DNA of 5,483 nucleotides from Tessaracoccus flavescens (GTDB lineage: Bacteria > Actinomycetota > Actinomycetes > Propionibacteriales > Propionibacteriaceae): assembly GCA_020741375.1 (NCBI GenBank), contig DYZF01000077.1, positions 1-5,483 of the forward strand, given 5' to 3'. Position numbers and translations under genes: made by a program. Shown here piece by piece: positions 1 through 4,886 of the stretch (its first letter is position 1; every line of letters begins with the position of its first letter). The notes under the pieces are model-generated. The model searched no databases, was not told the origin of the DNA, and worked only from the letters and a program-made list of their open reading frames with translations.

Positions 1-207
1 GCTGTGCGCGCCCGGCTGGCCGAAGCAGCAGACCTCGTCGACGTGGAGGGCTACGCGGTGGCGTGGGTGGCGCGTCGCTACGACATCCCGGTGAACCTGA
101 TCAAGCTCGTCTCAGACCCTGCCGACGAGGACGCCGGCCGGCTCTGGATCGACGGGGTCGCGGAATGCTCCCGTGTGCTCAGCGAGTATCTAGCGGCCGA
201 ACGCTGA
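1..207 (+). CDS. Nucleosidase (nucleoside phosphorylase superfamily), C-terminal fragment
   Basis: The reading frame is open from the first base, so the gene begins upstream and only its last 68 residues are present. They match the C-terminal part of purine nucleosidases of the MTA/SAH nucleosidase type: VDVEGYAVA corresponds to the family's ribose-binding MEG motif, and KLVSDPADE to the conserved strand ending in the SD motif, whose Asp is the catalytic acid that protonates the purine. A helix ending in YLAAER closes the protein. Family members hydrolyse the N-glycosidic bond of methylthioadenosine, S-adenosylhomocysteine or related nucleosides in the cytoplasm. The GYAVA variant is typical of actinobacterial nucleosidases whose exact substrate is often unassigned, so I give no symbol. 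The stop overlaps the end of the convergent small gene by 18 bases. The family assignment is fairly firm; the substrate is not. Confidence 0.8.
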   Translation, partial: AVRARLAEAADLVDVEGYAVAWVARRYDIPVNLIKLVSDPADEDAGRLWIDGVAECSRVLSEYLAAER

Positions 208-413
208 GTCGGCCGCGACAGCCATCTCCCGCACCACATCCGCGTAGTCGGATACGTGCTCCAGGCCCCGCGCCATCCGTGCACCGCATCCCACACGGGA
301 GCGACGCCGTCGAAGGAGTGCAGGTCCACCTGAAGCGTGACCGTGGACTCCTCAGTCCAGAGCGCAGGGCCGAGGAGGTGCCAGTCGTAGTTCAGCTCGT
401 AGCGCTCAGTCAC
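190..413 (-). CDS. Small hypothetical protein, apparently frameshifted
   Basis: I do not recognise this family. A GTG start at 413 opens a frame beginning MTERYELNYDWHLLGPALW, with an ordinary globular composition, as far as about residue 43 (…VAPVWDAV). After that the same frame becomes Arg/Ser/Thr/Trp-rich and runs antisense into the nucleosidase gene down to 78, which looks like non-coding reading. A step back of one base near 288 instead gives ARMARGLEHVSDYADVV followed by REMAVAADSAFGR and a TAG at 190-192, a natural amphipathic helix. The restored protein would have 74 residues. The gene starts 10 bases after the DUF808 stop, so the two are probably cotranscribed, although only a weak GAAG stands in for a ribosome binding site. 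The shift may be a real inactivating deletion or a sequencing error. If the uncorrected frame is genuine, the product would instead be 111 residues, ending at 78. Confidence 0.5.
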
Positions 414-423
414 GCTTCACAGA

Positions 424-1437
424 TTACGCAGAAGGGGTGCTCGGCAGGTGCTTCTTCGCGACCCCCTGCTTGATGGCCTCGACGGTGTCGGCCTGCGTGG
501 GCTTACCGTCGTGATGGGCGTCGGCGCCGTGCTTCTTCCCGAAGGGCAGGAAGTGCATGATCAGCACCACGACGGCGCCGATAATGAGGCCGAGGATCGC
601 GGAGAAGAAGGTGTTGATCAGCCAGCCGATAAAGCCGCCGCCCACCTGCTCCTCAAGGCCGTGGACGAAGTTGTAGATCGGGTGGAAGCCCAGCTCATGC
701 ATGCCGACGAGCAGGATGTGTCCGCCCACCCAGAGCATCGCGGCGATACCGACGGAGGAGAGCACCTTCAGGACGATCGGCATGGCCTTGACCAGGCCCT
801 CGCCCAAGCCCCTCGTCTTCTCGTTGGTGGCCAGCTTGAGGCCGACGTCGTCCATCTTCACGATCAACGCGACCACGCCGTACACCAGCGCGGTGATGGC
901 CAAGGCGACGACGACGAGGGTGGCGCCGCGCATCCAGATGGACACGTCCTTGGCGAGCTCATTGTTGGAGATGACCATGATTTCGCCGGAGAGGATGAAA
1001 TCGGTGCGGATTGCGCCGGAGACCATCTTCTTCTCGTGATCCCCGCCCTTCATCCGGACGGGGGCATCCTTGGTCTTGCTGTGGCCGCTGATGATCTCCC
1101 ACACCTTCTCGGCGCCTTCGTACACCAGGTACAGGCCGCCCACCATGAGCAGCGGCGTCAGCACCCACGGCGCGAGCCAGCTCAGCACCAAGATTGCAAC
1201 GATGATGATCGCCTTGTTGAGGATCGAGCCGCGGGCGATCTTCCAGATGACGGGAAGTTCACGGTCTGGGGTGAAGCCCTCCACGTAGCGCGGAGTGACC
1301 GCTGCGTCGTCGACGATGACGCCGACCGCCTTCGTGGAGGCCTTGCCGGCCATAGCGGCCACATCGTCGACCGAAGCCGCCGCTGCGCGCGCGATCGCGG
1401 CGATGTCGTCAAGAAGTGCAGCGAGTCCGCCAGCCAT
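424..1437 (-). CDS. DUF808 family (YedI-like) inner-membrane protein
   Basis: The 337-residue product is a clear DUF808 protein. It opens with the family's hallmark GGLAALLDDIAAIARAAAAS, followed by VDDVAAMAGKASTKAVGVIV and VDDAAVTPRYV. Hydrophobic segments lie at roughly residues 75-106 (probably two helices around WLAPW), 172-193, 218-246 and 268-296. A polar stretch at about 117-160 (SGHSKTKD, GGDHEKKM) would form a loop. The C-terminus is soluble and rich in His and Lys (KKHGADAHHDGK). The family is widespread and its biochemical function is unknown; transport has been suggested only from topology. I chose the ATG at 1437 because GAAAGG sits 7 bases upstream and homologues begin MAGGL. 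An in-frame ATG at 1464 adds nine atypical residues and coincides with the predicted transcription start. It is divergent from sir2 and followed by the small gene. Confidence 0.88.
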   Translation of the reverse strand: MAGGLAALLDDIAAIARAAAASVDDVAAMAGKASTKAVGVIVDDAAVTPRYVEGFTPDRELPVIWKIARGSILNKAIIIVAILVLSWLAPWVLTPLLMVGGLYLVYEGAEKVWEIISGHSKTKDAPVRMKGGDHEKKMVSGAIRTDFILSGEIMVISNNELAKDVSIWMRGATLVVVALAITALVYGVVALIVKMDDVGLKLATNEKTRGLGEGLVKAMPIVLKVLSSVGIAAMLWVGGHILLVGMHELGFHPIYNFVHGLEEQVGGGFIGWLINTFFSAILGLIIGAVVVLIMHFLPFGKKHGADAHHDGKPTQADTVEAIKQGVAKKHLPSTPSA

Positions 1438-1503
1438 AGTGGGGCCTTTCAGGTGTGGTTCCATCGGCGATTGTAGAGCGAAACAACGCCTACGCTGGAT
1501 GTG
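1431..1503. promoter_or_regulatory. Divergent promoter region between DUF808 gene and sir2
   Basis: The 65-base gap between the two starts carries two -10 candidates. On the minus strand, TACAAT (1470-1475) is a near-consensus -10 box that would start transcription near 1463, giving the DUF808 mRNA a leader of about 26 bases with GAAAGG before the ATG. On the plus strand, TACGCT (1491-1496) fits TANNNT and ends 7 bases before the sir2 GTG at 1503, the geometry expected for a leaderless actinobacterial transcript. No convincing -35 hexamer is visible on either strand, and I see no operator palindrome. Confidence 0.5.
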
Positions 1504-2450
1504 TGACTGACAAGCCCGTGCCAGATGTCGGCGGATGGTTCCGCACCGCCGACTATTCGGGCAAACTCTCGGGGCGCACCATCACCCCTCGTCACGGGCC
1601 GATCAGCGCCGACGGCTACGGTCTGGTGTCGCCGTCGTGGGTGCTCGACGAAGCGTTCACGTTGATCGACGGCCGCTCCACCATGGTGCTCACCGGCGCC
1701 GGGATGTCCACCGGTTCGGGCCTGCCCGATTACCGCGGCGCCGACGCCGTCCCGCGCTCCCCGATGACCTATCAGGAGTTCACCGGCTCAGACCTCAGCC
1801 GACGCCGCTACTGGGCGCGCTCCACCGTCGGCTGGCGCTGGTTCGACGCCGCCCGCCCCAACACTGCGCACCACGCCCTGGTGGCGCTGGGGGAGCGGAC
1901 CCCGCTGAGCGGCGTTGTCACCCAGAACGTCGACGGCCTCCACCAGGAAGCCGGATCGTCACCGGTTCTGGATCTGCACGGCAACCTGTCGCGCGTCCTC
2001 TGCCTCACCTGCGGCGACGTGACCGAACGCTCCGCGCTCCAAGAGACCCTGCTGGAGATGAACCCGGATTTCGCCGGTCGTTTGGAGGAGCTCTCCCAGG
2101 AATCCATGACGGCTCCCGACGGCGACGCCGAGGTGGACCGCACCGAGGAGTTCCGCTACCCCGACTGCGCGGTGTGCGGCGGCATCCTGAAACCAGACGT
2201 CGTCTTCTTCGGTGAGAACGCGCACCCGGAGATCGTGGGTCGCGCGTTCACCCTCCTGGAGGAATCGTCCGCGCTGCTGGTGCTGGGCTCCAGCCTCACC
2301 GTCATGAGCGGCCTGCGCTTCGTCCGGCGCGCCGCCAAGGATGGCCGCGACATCGTCATCGCCGGCGACGGCCCCACCCGCGGCGACGACCTGGCGACCG
2401 TGCGGGTGCACGGCCGCCTCGAGGACATCCTCTCCCGCTGGGCGGGCTGA
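1503..2450 (+). CDS. Sir2-family NAD-dependent protein deacylase (class II sirtuin)
   Basis: The 315-residue product has the whole sirtuin signature. GAGMSTGSGLPDYRG (residues 65-79) forms the NAD-binding loop, TQNVDGLHQEAGS (140-152) holds the catalytic-site Gln-Asn-Asp, and the catalytic His is in LHGN (159). Four zinc cysteines sit as CLTC (167/170) and CAVC (222/225). ILKPDVVFFGE (228-238), LGSSLTV and GPTRGDD complete the Rossmann part. The long insert between the Cys pairs (with MNPDF and APDGDA) and the STxSG/PDYRG form point to class II, the SIRT4-like bacterial group. Such enzymes remove acyl groups from lysines using NAD, yielding nicotinamide and O-acyl-ADP-ribose. I prefer the GTG at 1503: a TANNNT box lies 7 bases before it, and the upstream GTG at 1455 would add MVPSAIVERNNAYAGC and sit ahead of the promoter. 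It converges on the DsrE-like gene with a 4-base gap. Substrates are unknown. Confidence 0.92.
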   Translation: MTDKPVPDVGGWFRTADYSGKLSGRTITPRHGPISADGYGLVSPSWVLDEAFTLIDGRSTMVLTGAGMSTGSGLPDYRGADAVPRSPMTYQEFTGSDLSRRRYWARSTVGWRWFDAARPNTAHHALVALGERTPLSGVVTQNVDGLHQEAGSSPVLDLHGNLSRVLCLTCGDVTERSALQETLLEMNPDFAGRLEELSQESMTAPDGDAEVDRTEEFRYPDCAVCGGILKPDVVFFGENAHPEIVGRAFTLLEESSALLVLGSSLTVMSGLRFVRRAAKDGRDIVIAGDGPTRGDDLATVRVHGRLEDILSRWAG

Positions 2451-2454
2451 GCGG

Positions 2455-3075
2455 CTAGACGAAGATCACCTGCGCGCCGTCGGACAACTCAATGAAGTCG
2501 GTGGCGCTGATCACGTCCTTGACGCCGTCGTACAGGTCGTCGGGGTGGAGGCCGTTCATGTCGAACGTCAGCTTGCAGCCCCACAGGTTGCCGCCGCTGG
2601 CGACGATGATGTCGAGCATCTCCCGCACGCCCGGGATCTCCAGATCGTCCAGCTGCTTGCGCATCATCTTCGTGGCCACCGTGGTCATGCCGGGCAGCGT
2701 GCCCAAGCCGGACCACAGCGGCATCGACGGCGCCAACGGCAGGTGCATCGCGGTGTTGCCCACCATGGTGAACTTCAGGTTGTCCATCGTGCGTTCGGTG
2801 ACCAGATCGAAGCCCCAGAACGTGAAGAAGATGTGCGTCTCGATGCCCTCGCCCAGCGCGGCGTTGGCCATGATCAGCGCCGGGTAGGCCATGTCGAGGT
2901 TGCCCTTCGACGCGATGAAGCAGATCTTGCGAGGACGGGCCTCTTGGTAGACGGCACCCGACGGCGCACCCGCGGCGTCGCCGTCGACGGCGGACCCACC
3001 GGCAGGCTTGGCCGCAGCCTTCGGCTTGTCACCGAAATCGGGAATGATCGGGTGGGGCAGGATTTCTTGGCTCAT
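2455..3075 (-). CDS. DsrE2-like sulfur carrier protein (DsrE/DsrF/DrsH superfamily)
   Basis: This 206-residue protein has an N-terminal extension of about 45 residues, rich in Ala, Gly and Pro from residue 18, followed by a DsrE-fold domain. The domain opens with KICFIASKGNLDMAYPAL (50-67), continues with IFFTFWGFDLVT (82-93) and LPGMTTVATKMM (127-138), and reaches LWGCKLTFDMNGL (164-176). It ends TDFIELSDGAQVIFV. Cys167 aligns with the conserved DsrE2 cysteine (ACQMTMD in relatives) that carries a persulfide or thiosulfonate in characterised members; Cys52 is a second cysteine. DsrE proteins pass sulfane sulfur between TusA and other carriers in the cytoplasm. No clear membrane helix is visible. 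AAGGAG precedes the ATG by 6 bases and overlaps the TusE stop codon; the genes are 10 bases apart, so it is the last gene of the operon. The sulfur partner here is inferred. Confidence 0.85.
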   Translation of the reverse strand: MSQEILPHPIIPDFGDKPKAAAKPAGGSAVDGDAAGAPSGAVYQEARPRKICFIASKGNLDMAYPALIMANAALGEGIETHIFFTFWGFDLVTERTMDNLKFTMVGNTAMHLPLAPSMPLWSGLGTLPGMTTVATKMMRKQLDDLEIPGVREMLDIIVASGGNLWGCKLTFDMNGLHPDDLYDGVKDVISATDFIELSDGAQVIFV

Positions 3076-3085
3076 CGTCGTCTCC

Positions 3086-3400
3086 TTACACGCAGCCCTT
3101 GGGCTTGGGCAGCCCAGCGAGCCAGGACATCTTCTTGGCGGGCTTCCCGGGGAACAGCCGGAACAGCTCCTTCATGTCGAAGCCGCCGACGTTGGCCACG
3201 CGGCGCAGCGTGGCGGTTTCCTTGCGTTCGGAGAAGTCGTGGCGCAGGAACGAGAGCACCTGCTTGTGCTCGTCGGTCAGTTCCATGTCGATCAGGCCTG
3301 CCAGCGTCTCGCCGAGTTGCTCGTCCCACTGGTCTGGTTTGGTGAGGAATCCCTCGTCGTTAACTTCGATCGGGCGATCACCGATCATCGTGATGGGCAC
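3086..3400 (-). CDS. DsrC/TusE-family sulfur relay protein
   Basis: The 104-residue product matches the DsrC/TusE family in length and motifs: DEGFLTKPDQWDEQ (15-28), ELTDEHKQVLSFLR (40-53), ELFRLFPGKPAKK (78-90), and the flexible C-terminal arm LAGLPKPKGCV. Cys103, the penultimate residue, is the conserved sulfur-accepting CysA. The second cysteine of true DsrC, 11 residues upstream, is Ser92 here, which places the protein with TusE-like or single-Cys forms that relay sulfur but cannot form the intramolecular trisulfide known for dissimilatory DsrC. I chose the GTG at 3400 because AAGGAG lies 7 bases before it; the ATG at residue 5 has no such support. It begins 14 bases after the flavoprotein stop and ends 10 bases before the DsrE-like start. 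It probably exchanges sulfur with one or both neighbours. In E. coli, TusE serves tRNA thiolation, but no tRNA-thiolation gene is visible here. Confidence 0.9.
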   Translation of the reverse strand: MPITMIGDRPIEVNDEGFLTKPDQWDEQLGETLAGLIDMELTDEHKQVLSFLRHDFSERKETATLRRVANVGGFDMKELFRLFPGKPAKKMSWLAGLPKPKGCV

Positions 3401-3414
3401 TGCGTTACTCCTTG

Positions 3415-4779
3415 TCAGCGTCGCTTGGGGCGGGTGGTGAGCACGTCAACCAGCAGGTCGACGGGGCCCTTGATCTTCTTCTTGGTGCGGCGGGCGCCGG
3501 GCTTCGCCGTCGGGCGTCCCGAGTGCGGCGGGCTCGACGGCGCATCGGCCTCCACGTTCTTGCCCACCAGCGACATGTTGGTGGTGAACGGCAGCGGCCG
3601 GCCGACGATCAGCATGTTCCAGTACACCCAGCGGAACGCGAGCTTCGCCCAGTGGTTGAGGCGGGTCTCCTTGAGCAGGCTCATGGGGCCCACCACGGGC
3701 AGCGGGAAGGTGCCGGTGTAGGGCTGGGTCTTGTAGTTGAAGTCCAGCAGCATGCCCTTGCCGCCGCCCGATTCGATGAAGCAGTTGGCGTGGCCGTCGA
3801 ACTTGTGGGGGAGGGGCTTGCCGGCGAGGTAGGACGGGAAGTTCTCCATGAAGATGTCGACGGCGAAATGCGCCACCGAGCCGGCCTTCGACGTCTGCAG
3901 CGTGCCGGCGTCGCCGAGGACGAAGATGTCCGGGTCTGCCAACGACTGCATGGTTCCCTGATCACACGGGACGAGGTTGAGGTCGTCGCCGAGGCCCGAG
4001 CGGGCGATGATGTCGGCTCCCATGTTGAGGGGGACGGTGACCAGCAGGTCGAACGGGATGTGCCGGTCGTCGTAGCTGACGATCTCCTTGGCGTCGTTGT
4101 CGATGCGCTCGATGGCGAAATCGGTCTCGAGCGCGATCTTGCGGCTGCTCAAGGCGTCGGCCAACTCGCGTGAGGCGACCGGCTTGGTGAACGCGCCGTC
4201 GAGCGGGGTGACGTAGGTGATGTCCACCTTGCGGCGCATGCGCTTGTCGCGGAAGTACGAGTCGGCCAGGAAGGTGAACTCCAGCGGTGCGACGGGGCAC
4301 TTGATGGGCATGTCGGTGATGTGGATCACGAGGCGACCGCCGTCGAAACCCTCGATGGCCTTCGTCAGCGATTCGGCGCCCTCCAGCGTGTAGAAGTGGT
4401 GCACGCTGCGGCCCACTTCGGGGCCGTCGCCGCCGTCGGTCGCCTCGGGGCGGGGCTGCACACCGGTCGCGATGATGAGGGTGTCGTAGGGGAGCGCCCG
4501 GCCGTCGTTCAGGTGAACCTGCTTGGCCGCGGAATCGATGCGCTCGGCGCCACCCAGCTCGACGGTGACGCCGTCGGGGATGAATGATCTCCTGGGCTTC
4601 ACCACCTGCTCACTGGTCAACTGCCCGAAGGGGAGGAACAGATAGCCAGGCTGGTAATGATGGGCGTCGTCGACGTCGATCAGCGTGAGATGAAGCTCTG
4701 ATTGCGGGTAGGCGCGGCGCAGTTTGTTGGCCACCAACGTGCCTGCGGTGCCGCCGCCCAGAATGATGAGTCTCCTCAT
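3415..4779 (-). CDS. SQR-like FAD-dependent oxidoreductase (pyridine nucleotide-disulfide family)
   Basis: The 454-residue flavoprotein begins with the dinucleotide-binding fold LIILGGGTAGTLVANKL (4-20). Then come HHYQPGYLFLPFG (40-52), the ATG motif LIIATGVQPRP (101-111), and the second FAD contact DPDIFVLGDAGTLQTSKAG (282-300), where the flavin ring is bound. This architecture is shared by sulfide:quinone oxidoreductase (SQR) and flavocytochrome c sulfide dehydrogenase. Cys161 (IKCPVAPLEF) and Cys333 (HANCFIESGGGK) sit where SQRs carry their two redox cysteines; Cys272 is a third. A hydrophobic amphipathic stretch at about 375-398 (WAKLAFRWVYWNMLIVG) resembles the membrane anchor of SQR, and a basic, disordered tail follows. 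The likely reaction is oxidation of sulfide or a persulfide, with electrons passed to quinone; this is inferred. GGAGG lies 5 bases before the ATG. It is first in the operon, behind a CsoR/CstR-like operator. A different thiol or disulfide substrate remains possible. Confidence 0.82.
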   Translation of the reverse strand: MRRLIILGGGTAGTLVANKLRRAYPQSELHLTLIDVDDAHHYQPGYLFLPFGQLTSEQVVKPRRSFIPDGVTVELGGAERIDSAAKQVHLNDGRALPYDTLIIATGVQPRPEATDGGDGPEVGRSVHHFYTLEGAESLTKAIEGFDGGRLVIHITDMPIKCPVAPLEFTFLADSYFRDKRMRRKVDITYVTPLDGAFTKPVASRELADALSSRKIALETDFAIERIDNDAKEIVSYDDRHIPFDLLVTVPLNMGADIIARSGLGDDLNLVPCDQGTMQSLADPDIFVLGDAGTLQTSKAGSVAHFAVDIFMENFPSYLAGKPLPHKFDGHANCFIESGGGKGMLLDFNYKTQPYTGTFPLPVVGPMSLLKETRLNHWAKLAFRWVYWNMLIVGRPLPFTTNMSLVGKNVEADAPSSPPHSGRPTAKPGARRTKKKIKGPVDLLVDVLTTRPKRR

Positions 4780-4784
4780 TGAGA

Positions 4785-4789
4785 CCTCC
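4785..4789 (-). promoter_or_regulatory. Shine-Dalgarno site of the SQR-like gene
   Basis: GGAGG on the minus strand lies 5 bases before the ATG at 4779 and fixes that start. The symporter on the other side of the same intergenic region has no such site. Confidence 0.75.
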
Positions 4790-4808
4790 AGCTAGATGGT
4801 GGAGAAAT

Positions 4809-4837
4809 CTTATACCCTGTGGGGTATTCCACACCAG
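4809..4837 (-). promoter_or_regulatory. Putative promoter of the sulfur operon
   Basis: On the minus strand TATAAG (4809-4814) is a good -10 candidate. At a 17-base spacing the -35 position reads CTGGTG (4832-4837), which is weak. Transcription would begin near 4802, leaving a leader of about 23 bases that contains GGAGG. The weak -35 and the operator lying over the spacer and -10 are consistent with a repressed, inducible promoter. No transcript data support this. Confidence 0.45.
4812..4827. promoter_or_regulatory. Candidate CsoR/CstR-type operator
   Basis: The sequence ATACCC-TGTG-GGGTAT is a perfect 6-base inverted repeat around a 4-base spacer. It has the A/T-flanked C-tract/G-tract layout known for CsoR-family repressors (copper-sensing CsoR, persulfide-sensing CstR). 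It covers the -10 and spacer of the predicted promoter for the SQR-like operon, so a bound repressor would block transcription. Given the downstream sulfur genes, a persulfide-responsive CstR-like regulator fits best, but CsoR and FrmR-type sites look alike and no regulator gene is in the window. Confidence 0.65.
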
Positions 4838-4857
4838 TGAGGATTGCCTTATCTGAC

Positions 4858-4872
4858 TAGTGCTGTCCACTA
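4858..4872. repeat. Short inverted repeat upstream of the symporter
   Basis: TAGTG (4858-4862) and CACTA (4868-4872) form a perfect 5-base inverted repeat around CTGTC. Its right arm overlaps the first two bases of the likely symporter -10 box, so it could be an operator for that gene. The arms are short and chance is a real alternative. Confidence 0.3.
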
Positions 4873-4886
4873 ACGTTCCGCACATG
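4871..4886 (+). promoter_or_regulatory. Putative -10 box and leaderless start of the symporter
   Basis: TAACGT (4871-4876) fits the TANNNT -10 pattern and ends 7 bases before the ATG at 4884. No purine-rich ribosome binding site lies between them or just upstream, so the mRNA probably begins at or next to the ATG. The -35 position (CTTATC at 17-base spacing) is poor. Confidence 0.4.

Noticed and set aside
270..300. Programmed -1 ribosomal frameshifting in the small gene at 190-413
   Set aside because: No slippery heptamer of the X-XXY-YYZ type and no obvious downstream stimulatory structure is visible; a plain indel or sequencing error is simpler.
448..1476. Long plus-strand open frame opposite the DUF808 gene
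   Set aside because: The product is Asp/His/Gly-rich and looks like reverse-complement reading of a membrane protein gene; the minus-strand DUF808 match is clear.
1455..1502. Upstream GTG start for sir2
   Set aside because: It adds 16 residues unlike sirtuin N-termini, lies upstream of the TANNNT box and covers the DUF808 promoter.
2434..2446. Hairpin CCCGC-TGG-GCGGG at the end of sir2, considered as a terminator
   Set aside because: The stem has only five base pairs, lies inside the coding sequence and has no T-run after it.
2341..3345. Long plus-strand open frame opposite the DsrE2-like and TusE-like genes
   Set aside because: It is antisense to two well-recognised proteins with ribosome binding sites. 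Its composition (runs of Arg, Ala, Gly, His) is typical of a GC-rich shadow frame and it contains no recognisable motif.
3412..4173. Plus-strand open frame opposite the SQR-like gene
   Set aside because: It is a shadow frame with Val/Glu/Arg-rich composition and no motif; the antisense flavoprotein carries clear FAD-binding signatures.
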